Of a stretch of DNA of 64,000 nucleotides, positions 23,788-33,564 are shown piece after piece. The stretch is from Bursaphelenchus xylophilus (Eukaryota > Nematoda > Chromadorea > Rhabditida > Aphelenchoididae): the NCBI GenBank assembly GCA_904066235.2, contig CAJFCV020000006.1, positions 12,586,001-12,650,000 on the forward strand, given 5' to 3'. The notes beneath the pieces were generated by a model that was not told the DNA's origin, searched no databases, and was given only the letters and a program-made list of their open reading frames with translations. The stretch's first letter is position 1, and the number at the start of each line of letters is the position of its first letter. The position numbers were made by a program, and so were the translations under genes.

Positions 23788-26336
23788 CTAAACGAGTCTA
23801 GTAACAAGATAAGCGAGCAAAATAGTCATCGTGGAGCTGACCACGGACAAAGCTGATTTTCCAAGTGTGAGGTAGTATTTTACTTCCTCGGCGATTACAG
23901 CGCGAGTTGCATTTAGTCCTTCTGGCTCTCCTTCGTAGGGAGGATACATATCATGGCAGTGGGCGGCGGCTATAAGTGATTTTAAGGTATTTAAATCATC
24001 TCTTTATAGGCTATTTGAAAGGTATGTTGCTTTACAAGAGGCTAAATAATAAAACTTACCATGAGTAACAACGGAGATGGTGTGGGTTTCGGTTCTGTTG
24101 ACAAAGCTCGACAGCACATTCCATGGATCGAAATCACCGTTGGGCAGAACCACATTGGTTGCGTTGAAGTTCTCCGGATATCCGTATGTCTTCAAGTTGT
24201 CGCGAATACGAGCATCCACCAAATTTGCGCTGATCTCTTCGCCGAACAAGTCCTTGCATTGCTCATAGTAGTAGCTAAGATATTAATAAATTAAAATAGA
24301 AGGAAAAGGAAAAGGAGGTTCTATAGAACCCTGATTTTTGATTTTTTATGTAGTAAAAAATGTGGTGTGCCTACTTGATTGGAACAGTATCGCCAAAAGT
24401 CTTGCTTCCGGTCGTAGACTGAAGCCAGCCCCATTGATAACAGCTTAGCCACATCCATCCTCGCATATCAGCTCCATCTGAAATGACATTTTTAAAAGAG
24501 TCATGAAGGAAAGTTTTGACAAAATGTCACAAAGATTTGACAATGTATGACAAAATATCACAAAATTATCGAATCTTTTACTATGTAAAATATGCTCACC
24601 GGCTTCGAGGCTCTCGTCCTTGAAGGGATCAATAAACTCGCTGTAAGAGGAGTACATTTTTTGCGGTTTTTGTTCCAATTCATGGGCCAAGTTGAAAACT
24701 TTGAACAGTTTTTTCAAATTCGACAGCTTTTTGTCGGCCATGATTTCGCATACAAATGTCACTGTGTGATTTCCTCCAGTCTCTCTTTCTGGGCGCTAAA
24801 AAAGTATGTAACTAGGCCGTATAAAGGTATCCTACCATTCCATCGAAGGTATATTGAACGATTCCTTGGAAGGCATCAAAAATAGCCAAATTGATGGTGT
24901 AGATGTCGTTTTTGGTAGCCTTGACGGGGTCAAACAAGGTTGCGTTAATCCTGAAAACCAGGGAGTTACATGGTTCATATTACATATAGCTAAATATGCC
25001 AATGGAAATACTGGCTATTAATAAAAATGACATTAAATTATCAAGCCTTACTCAAATGCCGTTTGCAAGTTTCGACGGCCTTCAACGGAATGACCGCTGA
25101 CTTCCAGCTCTTTGAAAGCCTTCGCAATGTTGTCCAAACAGCCCTCGGCGGTTTCGTTGTAGGCTTTCTCCATAACTTGGGCGTATTCTGAAGAGAATTT
25201 GGCATTAATGCAAGACATGTTTGACCTACCGTAGAAGTCGACTTTAGGGAAGAGTGGAGCTGAACTGGCAACATTTCCCAAGGTTTTGTGAGGGTGAGTG
25301 ATACGGAAGAGAGCCGCCATAGTACCTGAAAATAGTCCGTGAAATTTTCGTACTTTTTTTGGCTTGATTATCAGTCTGTCGGGAAAATAATGAGCGCTCT
25401 GTCGCATCAAAAATCGCATCACCGCAGAGAAAATGAACTGTGTCGCGACAAAATTATATCGCTTTTCACCTCAGCGACACGACCAGCGCAGCGAGTTACG
25501 CTCATTATTTTCCCGACAGACTGATATTCTCGTATCATAATAGGATATTTTTGGTATTTCGGAAATCACCTACCTGGATAAGAACCTCCAAAAGCAACCC
25601 ATTTGGGGTTCTTGAATTTGTATTCAGCGTTGACATGGTCGATCAGCTTTGCCAAATCTTCAAGCGCCTGTTCAGTCGTCAAATACTTCAAATTTGCCGT
25701 TGATGACGAGCTAAAAATAATGGTGACAGGCTGTGAAGATGACGCAGGTCTCCCTGCCGGTTATTGAAAGTTATCTTCATACAACCCCCCATTGAGACAC
25801 TATGATCAATATTCTTCTCGAAACTCACTTAATTCCCGTGTTAGGACCGAAGAATCTGTGTTCTGAGCCAATTACCAACGCCTTGTGTTCTCTGGCAAGG
25901 TTCATAATGGCCACATCGTCAAGACAGACGAACAACGGAGAAGAAGTTCCTTCTCCACCAATCATCAAGAAGATATGCTCTGGTTGGTTGGGGTCCGACT
26001 TGTTGAAGTAGCGCTCTTGCACTTGATAGTGCTAAAAACACATTTTTAAACATGTGGGCAAATCCTTAGTCTCCCTAAAAATTTGACAGGATCTCTTACA
26101 TTCTCCCAAGTTCGGCCGTCATCCTTGTTGAAGTGGTCGAAGGGCTGAGTCAAATATTTGTCCTCAACGTCATTCAGAGTCGAATTGGCGCACCATTTGC
26201 GTTCATGTTCTGGCGCAATGGCCTCGAGCATCTGAATCATCTTCATCCTTCCGTACTTCTTGTTGCCAAAGGACATTAGCCTTTCGTAGGCGTGGGCGGC
26301 TACCGCCAGAGAAAGGATGAGTACAAGAAACTTCAT
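23788..26336 (-). CDS. Peptidase family S28 (PRSS16/K12H4.7-like) serine protease
   Basis: Predicted secreted or lysosomal prolyl-type serine carboxy/dipeptidase. Ten exons (minus): 26336-26100, 26031-25829, 25710-25574, 25325-25230, 25187-25052, 24950-24836, 24795-24600, 24477-24375, 24274-24060, 23969-23788; phases close exactly, giving 539 aa. A signal peptide (MKFLVLILSLAVAAHA) precedes WCANSTLNDVEDKYLTQPFD, the S28 N-terminal signature. The catalytic serine is in GGSYPG (split across exons 3 and 4), the aspartate in NGDFDPW, and the histidine in AAHCHDMYP. The C-terminus ends in a hydrophobic run (SALSVVSSTMTILLAYLVTR), unusual for a soluble S28 enzyme and suggesting a membrane or GPI anchor. 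A poly(A) signal overlaps the region about 15-20 bases past the stop. A MITE occupies the intron 25326-25573. Confidence 0.94.
25369..25527. mobile_element. MITE, GTCTGTCGGGAAAATAA family, in S28 intron
   Basis: Clean terminal inverted repeats TATCAGTCTGTCGGGAAAAT and ATTTTCCCGACAGACTGATA enclose GCATCAAAAATCGCATCACC and CAGCGACACGACCAGCGC. Confidence 0.9.
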
Positions 26337-27189
26337 GATGTCAGGTTTACGTTCCTGAAAGCAGGAGTAGGTTCCGGAATAGACGTATTTTTGCCTTGTC
26401 AGCACGATGAAGAAGAATAGTCAAAATAATTTTTGTTTGCTGGCAAGAACGGTGTTGCAAAAAATCCGGGAAATTTATTATCTAACATCTTTTGTAAACA
26501 CGGAAAATTCATGCAATTTTTGGATATTTTCCGGGTCTTTTTCGCGAGTGGATTTACTCCAAATGCCCTTTACATGGTTGTTTATCCTATTTGAGCAACG
26601 AGTAAATCGAAAATTGATTAATGGCAAAATGATGATTTTGGATTACAAAACATTTTTGCCACCGACCGACAGACTAATATACTGTAAGCCTTGAAAATCA
26701 CATCATCTCAAACTTAATTTTCCATACATAACCCCCAAAAATAACCCTCGCTATCAGCGGAAAAGCGGACTAATTAACAGCCCAGCAATTTGGTTCGGAA
26801 TTATCAATGACATTCACAAAGCAGACGACTCATCGCCGCGGCAACCGCTTTATCAGCATGGGTCTTCAGGAAGAGCCTAATGAAATAATGGCCTGAATAT
26901 TTGAAGTATGCACAATGATCGGAAACTGATAACACCCAAATTTGTGATTACTTTGTACAAACAGAAGGTACCGGTTTCAAAAAGCCGGTAGTGGAGATAA
27001 GAGTGTTTTAGCGTTTGAACAAAATATTTGAGGCTGTATGTTGTACTTGTTATCAGGAATCGGAAAATAGGATGACTCAAAAAACAAATAAAACCTATAT
27101 GTATTGTATGTATTTGAAGAAATTAAAATGCAGTTATGCATGTTGAAGAAAAAGCCTGAGGCAATAGTTGATAAAAAGGTTATGGTTAT
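26337..27189. other. Intergenic, upstream of the S28 peptidase gene
   Basis: AT-rich, with no gene seen. The first 100 bases upstream of the ATG would hold the 5' UTR; GTTCCTGAAAGCAGG on the plus strand gives a minus-strand CAG acceptor near 26353 that could be a trans-splice or 5' UTR splice site. Confidence 0.35.
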
Positions 27190-27630
27190 CAGAGATTGCC
27201 ACGGTCAAAATTTCGGCTCCGGCTCCGGCTCTTAGCTCCAAGAGCCGGAGCCGAGGCCAAATTTGCAGCTCCGGCTCCGGCTCCCGGCTCCGTGCAAAAT
27301 TTAAAAAACGTATCCGGCTCCGAACCTCGGCTCCTATGCAAAATTTTTTTGAAACATTTTTTCAAAAGTAAAATTTCTTAGTGCCAGAGATCATACAGCC
27401 AACGTTTTTGCAGCCAAGTCACATCCTCCGCAGTGTTTTTTCAAACAATTTGGTTTAGCAAGATCACGAAATTTTTACTTTTCTGACCGCTGGGAAGCCT
27501 GGCTCCGACTTTGGGCTCGGGAGCCGGAGCCGACCCCAAAATTTCCGGCTCCGGCTCTGGCTCCCGGCTCGGAGCCGGAGCCGCTCAGAGCCGGAGCCAA
27601 GAGCCGGCTCCGGAGCCGTGGCAATCTCTG
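27190..27630. mobile_element. hAT-type MITE with GGCTCC/GAGCCG repeat arms
   Basis: Perfect 15-base terminal repeats CAGAGATTGCCACGG / CCGTGGCAATCTCTG are flanked on both sides by the 8-base direct repeat ATGGTTAT (27182-27189 and 27631-27638). CAGAG-type ends and 8-bp target duplications are characteristic of hAT elements. The subterminal arms are made of GGCTCC hexamers on one side and inverted GAGCCG hexamers on the other, around a unique AT-rich centre. No transposase. Confidence 0.9.
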
Positions 27631-27795
27631 ATGGTTATTCATATCGAATTGACAAAAAATCTTCGGAATTTACATTATGTTAAAAAAAATAAGGCTGGAA
27701 TTTGATATTGTTACCGAGTTTGTCACAAATTAACACTCAGTTCCACAAATTACATACATAACCATGTTTTTTCATTAATAAAAGGAACCTCTTTC

Positions 27796-27872
27796 CACTT
27801 TTGCTACATTTTTTGATACTTCCAGTATGCAAAATGGTACGTTCTTTGCCACTGGATCAGGTCCGTCGTAGG
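27796..27872. repeat. Solo end of the CAGTG/GCAAAAAACGTACC MITE
   Basis: TTTTTGATACTTCCAGTATG through GCCACTGGATCAGGTCCG matches the right half of the MITE at 41625-41847. The left half is absent. Confidence 0.7.
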
Positions 27873-29365
27873 CAGAATTTTCTGCTTGTAAATTTGCTCC
27901 ACGGAGACTTCACTGTTTGTTTTTCGATCCAGGCTGTTCAGGATTCTGTTACAACTCAATCAATCTTTTGTTAATGGTCTATGGCCATTCACGAAGCCAC
28001 ATTATCTTGTGAAGTGCAGTACTACACAGTGTGCGCAAGATTGGTTGCAAATTTCTCACTCTTTTTTTAACTTTCCTTCCAACAATTCAAAGTTGCTCGG
28101 ACCGTAAAAAGGCCACACTCTTTAAACTTTTCAACTTCCTTGTCTGGCAGGCGTTCAGTTGTTTTTGCAAGACGTATTGAGAACTCTGTAGTCATGGAAA
28201 TCCCACTGTGAATGATCTCCCATTCGTATTAAATAGTGATCGGTTGAGTCAGCATTACGGTGACGTCAGCGAGATGGTTTCTTTATAAATAAAAGTAGAG
28301 TAGATTTTGCTGGGATTTCAACGGTTCAGCGGTTCTACGAGCTCTAGAAACTTCGCTTATGAGAGCTTTAGTCAATTTTTGGGCTGATTTTGTGTTCAGC
28401 TGTAAATTATAGCTTACAGCTAAAAAGGAAAGTACTCTATGTGCGACGCTCAGATTTTGATGAAACTTGGCATAGATTTAGAATCATTTTTTCTACGGAA
28501 TCTGATCCTCGTACTTGGCTGTTTTTCCCTTTGTAAGTTATCCAATTTTTGGTCCAAATTTCATATGTTTTGGTTTTTCAATTTATATCTTTTTCTCCCC
28601 CAGCGTAAAAGATGGTCTTTATCCGCCTTCGCAATAGCCTTATTAGGCCATATTATCTCCTGTCGAATAATATGTGGGTTCTTTGACCCCAATCTTCCCA
28701 AAGAACTTTCCAAAAATTTGTCAAAATTTTTGCAGTTTGTCTGCACGTATTCCTTCACTCCCGCCTAACTATTACAACACCAAAAAAACTGTTACAACCG
28801 CCCCATTTTACAGCGATTTCCGTCTGTAATTTTACAGCGATTTCCGCTTTTTTGCGCACTTTCCTCGGAATCGTCGCTGGTGCCGGCGCGCTCCCCATCC
28901 ATGACCCTTTGATCCATTTTTCTCGCGGCGCCGCGCGTTTCTCGAATCGATTCCCACTTTTCCAACTTTTTCGGTGGGATTTTGGTGGGAGTTTGTTTTC
29001 AAAAACTCTTACTGGCTGTTTTTACTGCATTTCCACAGATTATGGGGAAATTGGAGGGGGAAAATTGCACGACCTTTGAGAATTATGGTCTTCGAAAAGT
29101 AGTGAACTGCTTTTCTCGGATTTTAGTCTGTTTTTTACTATTTTACTTGCCAAAAAACGTGACTCTTGTTTGCAAGAGTGAATTTAAAAGGCCGGTCTTG
29201 CAACTTTTAGCGTTGAAATTTTCTTTGTATGCAAATAAGAGCAAGATTGCATAGATCTTGATTGCAGATAAAGTATATATTATGCTTTGTCTTTCCTCAC
29301 GTATGGTTTGTTATATCAGGTGCTGTTATAAGTTGATGATATTAAGCTTCACTAATTTCAATCTT
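27873..29365. other. No recognisable gene
   Basis: A fragment of the 450-bp family lies at about 28420-28520. TTTTACAGCGATTTCCGYY occurs twice in tandem at about 28806-28850. A GC-rich patch at 28860-28970 has no coding structure I can defend. Confidence 0.35.
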
Positions 29366-29939
29366 ACAGGGGAAGTACCCCAAGTGTGACGCTCAGATTT
29401 TGATGAAACTGGGCACAAATTTAGAATAATTTTTTCTGAAATACATGCGAGAATCCTAGCTCGCGTGTTGCAGAAAGAATCGAGATTTTTAGATCGAAAA
29501 TCAGCGAAAATTTCACACTTTCGCTTTCACACATGCCTGTTTCTACTACTAGTCCTTCCGGAAAGTCGCCGGACGGAAATGGGCGACATGCACTGTGCGA
29601 AAAAAGTCAGAGTGCGAGCGACACCCGAAAAAAGCCTATTGCACGGTGCGAAAAGCAAGAAATTGCACAGTGCAAAGTGAACTTTCGTTTTCGCGGAGTG
29701 CATGTCGCCGATTTCCGTCCGGCGACTTTCCGGAAGGACTAGTATAGAGGGTAATGTTTCCATAAAAAATCAATTTTTTCCACGCGAAGCTAGCAAAGTT
29801 ATGATCAAAAAGCGTTTTTTTCTCTGACCGCTCTCCGCTTTTTGCGTGCTCTCCCAGCCGCAAGGATCGCTGAATATCTCGGTGTCCAATATTCAATGAA
29901 AATCTGAGCGTCGCACTTGGAGTACTTCCCTTGTTAGGC
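29366..29939 (+). mobile_element. 450-bp MITE copy enlarged by a nested element
   Basis: Ends GGGGAAGTACCCCAAGTGTG and CGCACTTGGAGTACTTCCCT are the family termini. The internal order of landmarks is normal except for a 194-base insertion at the CTACYGTA site. Confidence 0.85.
29549..29742. mobile_element. TA-flanked palindromic MITE nested in the 450-bp MITE
   Basis: Terminal repeats begin CTAGTCCTTCCGGAAAGTCG and extend about 45 bases with one mismatch. TA dinucleotides flank both ends, and removing the element plus one TA restores the host sequence CTACTATAGAGGG. The interior carries GCACTGTGC, GCACGGTGC and GCACAGTGC palindromes. Confidence 0.9.
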
Positions 29940-30475
29940 CAAGTTAAAGCAGTTTAGCGTTCATTACTTTGCATAGTTCCTTAGAGAACCAAAAATGGCA
30001 AAGACCGTTTTTTCCTATAAAACTTTTGTACAACAAACCCTCATAGAACGACAGTTGTATATAAAGCACAATTTTAAAGGTAACACAAATCAATTTTCGC
30101 CCAATATCCGTGAAACAAAACCCTTCTATAACAAACAATTTTTTACTTACAATTTATGGTAAAACCTGTCACTGTACATACACTTTTACATCTTTGAACA
30201 AATTAAACTCCGTTGTGGGTTTCAATAATTTTAATTACAATTACGTCGGGTTTCCAAATCGAAGGTCATGTGGAATGTCATTCACCCTTGTCAGCGATGA
30301 CTTTACGTGATTCTTGTTCGAATTTTTTTTTCTAGAAGTTTAATTGTCTGGAATGGGGTTAATTCCAGGTAATTTCTCTTAAATTCGACTGATTTTTTAT
30401 TTACTAATTGAAATTGTGGGGCCTTGCGTTTTGAAATCATTTTTTTTCAATTTTTATGCTCTTTAAACATTGAAA
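29940..30475. other. Intergenic, upstream of the four-TM gene
   Basis: AT-rich without a gene. A short segment 30336-30368 flanked by TTTTCTAG and GTAATT could be a non-coding 5' UTR exon of the next gene. Confidence 0.3.
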
Positions 30476-30482
30476 ATTTCAG
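30476..30482 (+). promoter_or_regulatory. 3' splice acceptor just upstream of the start codon
   Basis: ATTTCAG ends 17 bases before the ATG at 30500. In nematodes such a site is typical of spliced-leader addition, but a 5' UTR intron would look the same. Confidence 0.45.
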
Positions 30483-30499
30483 GAGGAAGAGAGAAAAGG

Positions 30500-32556
30500 A
30501 TGAACAAAGTTTATTCGATAGCGCCAAGAAACATTGAAGCCAAGGTAATTTTTTGAAATGATCTTTTTATGGCCGTCAAAGCCTTGAAAAATTGAAAACT
30601 TGTAAAGAAAATTAAACTTTTAGCGACCATTCACCGACGATGCCCCTGAATATTACCCTCCGGCATTTTGCGAACTAGTCCACGCGTCGAACGCAGTGTA
30701 TGTCTCGGTGGCTTTGCAGACAACCTTTTTGATCACATTGGCCGTTCTTTACCATTATTTCGAGGAGAATGAATTTATCCATGCGGTCGAGGTGTTCCGT
30801 CCGGCCTTATTGTTTATTGGAGCAGCCAATTTGGTTGGAATTTGTTGTGCGGTAAGTGTAAAATACGCGGTTTATTTTTTGCTTGATATTTGAAAATAAT
30901 ATTTTAGGACTTGCAAAAATTTACCAGTCTGTCGGGAAAATAATGAGCACTCTGTCGGATCGAAAATCGCATCGCTGCCGAGAAAATGAATTAAGCAAAA
31001 TCAAATTGGTTTTCACTTCAGCGATGCGATTGGTGTGGAGACACTGTTCTCATTATTTTTCCGACAGACTGAAAATATTTTTTTCGATTTCTGGACTATA
31101 ATATTTCCACAAAAAATCAATTTTTTCTGTTCGGAATTGTTGAAGGTATGACCAAAAAAGGCTTTTCTTTCTCATCGCTCTCGCGTTTTGCGTACTCTCG
31201 CGCCCAGAAAAAATGGTTGAATACTGTCGGGGTAAAACGCAAACCAATCTGAAATTTTCTGGAATTGAGCTGCGGTCTATGCACTTTATGTAAGATAAAT
31301 TTTAATTTTTCTTTATAATTAATCATTTTGGACCTCTCCGATAGAATAATGAACAAACCGTTTTTTTGTTTAACCCCTACTCATTTGCACAGTGTCTCGT
31401 CTACAAAAATCTCCAATTTCCCATCAGTTCTATATAAAATCAATTCATTTTCAGTTGGCCGGCGCGATCCTCGAAAAAGAGACACTAATCTCGTTCCAAA
31501 GCCTCTGCTTAACGGCCCTTGTATTCCTCAGCGACATGATTGCGTTGGCGTTGGTTTTGGTGATGGCGATTGGAAGTCGCTCAAAATTCACTCAAAGCGT
31601 ACCCGGTTACTTGGTTAACGGCAAGAAGTTCGAAGCACTGTTGGGACCATTCTGGCTCTATTTATGTGCAATCATGTTCCACATGTTGGCCGCGTCGATC
31701 ACTTGTATTATCGGGGTGAATCGGCGATACACGAAGTATTTGTTGGTAGGTAAATTCTCTTTGTTTGCTGGGGATTTGGTGAGCTGTTGGACTAGTGCGG
31801 CTAACGGGTCATACGACATATCTGATCGGTCAGATTTGTCATCGTGTTAAGCAGATAGACATAGGTTTTTAAAATAGTCTAACAAAACTTTTTTGATGTG
31901 TCAGTTTTTTATCACAAATCGCAATGGGCAGTTGAGGTACGTGATGTGCTTTGTGAGTTCAACATTTCTGGAAATGGTTGATAAAAATGAAAATCACGGA
32001 AATCATCAATTTCTCAATGTTCTTCGCATGTCTATTCTAGAGCTTAATGTTTGATAAGGGGTTCAAATATTTTATAATAGTCCAAATCACAATACACATC
32101 CATAAATTTTTTTCGAAAACAGAAACAAAATTAACTCCCACCCATTATTATTCCATGTATAATTTTAATTTTTAAGTTTTCGTATTTTTTTAATTACAGT
32201 TACAAAATATGTTTAAAAAAGTAAAACAAGATAGTTAAAGGTTAGCGCGAAATAAAGAAATCACCGTTTATTTGAAAAAACTTAGAACTCAAAGCGTTAT
32301 ACTGCATATACCACCTCTAATACGTATTCAAACTCCAAAATTCCCGCTTTCATTTTTGCATAAGACAACAAAAATCGCGCCTCGTTCCCGTTGTCAAGCC
32401 GTGAGGCATATCTAATTGTTAAAGGCACTTAAACACTGAGTCCCTTTCTTCACTTTTACTGATAACGAGCGATTTGATGGTCTTATTCCGTTTCAGGACA
32501 AGCAGAATTACACTCAACTCCAGACGGATGTGCTGCGGCCCGGACACGTGGCGTAA
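30500..32556 (+). CDS. Four-transmembrane protein of unknown function
   Basis: I do not recognise the family. Exons 30500-30544, 30624-30851, 31455-31745 and 32497-32556 join in frame and give 207 aa, with consensus donors (GTAATT, GTAAGT, GTAGGT) and TTTTAG/TTTCAG acceptors. The short N-terminus MNKVYSIAPRNIEAKRPFTD is cytoplasm-like. Four hydrophobic segments follow: AVYVSVALQTTFLITLAVLY, ALLFIGAANLVGICCAVLAG, ALVFLSDMIALALVLVMAIG, and WLYLCAIMFHMLAASITCII, separated by short polar loops. The C-tail is short and polar (QTDVLRPGHVA). The topology resembles tetraspan/MARVEL-like membrane proteins, but no signature motif supports a name. Intron 2 contains a MITE and a decayed 450-bp repeat. 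A poly(A) signal AATAAA lies near 32734. Confidence 0.8.
30922..31072. mobile_element. MITE, GTCTGTCGGGAAAATAA family, in four-TM gene intron
   Basis: Termini ACCAGTCTGTCGGGAAAATA and TTTTTCCGACAGACTGA. The interior carries GCATCGCTGCCGAG and GCGATGCGATTGG typical of the main subfamily. A 450-bp repeat remnant follows to about 31260. Confidence 0.85.
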
Positions 32557-33564
32557 GACCAACAGCTTTGTCGTTGATTATTATTATTGATATTGTGCTT
32601 TTCCTTTTGATCATCATATTTATGGTATTTTTATTCTATTTTTTATTTTGAGAGTACCTGTTCGAAGAAGGAGGATTAGGAGTTTCGCCAGTGAGATTTG
32701 TAGATTTAGTCTGCGAATAACTTGGGAAATAATGAATAAAAATTTTAGAAAAAGTTAGGTTTTAGGGCCTCTGTGATCCCTTTTTTTACAGCATAACTTC
32801 CAAAATTTCTTTTCCACAAAATCAAGAAATCCAGGGGTTAAAATGGCATCACTCCGGCGTCGGACTTTGCGTACGAACTAACAGAGATTATTTTGGCAAA
32901 ATATTAGTACATTGCGGACCCAAAAATAAAATTTTTGCTACGGTTTATTTATTATTTCTCAAGTCAAAATAAATAAGAATAGGCCTTCCAAGTCCCGATG
33001 TTCTGCATGTGTTTTTTCCTTTGACAAACCGCTGATATTCCCATTTTTTCTCAATTTGCAAATTCCAATCTTTTACAGCATAATTACTTTTTTGATGACC
33101 AAACTTTTGAGACAGATAATGTAGGGTAAAGAATGTTGAAAGACTGTTCATAAGCCGCTGATTACGTCAGCCTTTTTGATTAAATTTTTTTGGCTACCAA
33201 ACTTTGGAGAAAGAGCAAAAATGCTCTAAATTTTTAAAAATTCCCTCAAATGTATCTTTTCCATATCTTAATCATAAAGGTATTTTTGAGTTCATTTCGA
33301 CATAGTTTTTAACGTGTGATTAGAAAAGAACTTTGCTTATGATGCTTCAGGTCTTTTAGGTTTATATTTATTTTAAATTTATGGAATTTTGTCGCGAACT
33401 TTTTTCATGTTCTTTCAATGTAGTTTTGTGTGTGCAATAAATCTATTTGAAAACGATTGTTCGAATTTTTGATTTTTTTAGTTGTTAAAGAATAGTTTTA
33501 AAATTTTGCTTCTTTACATTTCAGTTCACCTTTCACAAGGTTTTTTTGGCGAACACCCACGTAT
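32557..33564. other. Intergenic between the four-TM and SLC46-like genes
   Basis: AT-rich, with no gene or named repeat seen. TACATTTCAG at about 33515-33524 is a possible splice acceptor about 40 bases before the downstream ATG. Confidence 0.35.

Noticed and set aside
24061..24294. Plus-strand frame overlapping the S28 gene
   Set aside because: Antisense shadow of the exon that encodes the catalytic Asp region.
27168..27381. Gly/Ser/Arg-rich open frames
   Set aside because: They translate the GGCTCC hexamers of the hAT-type MITE.
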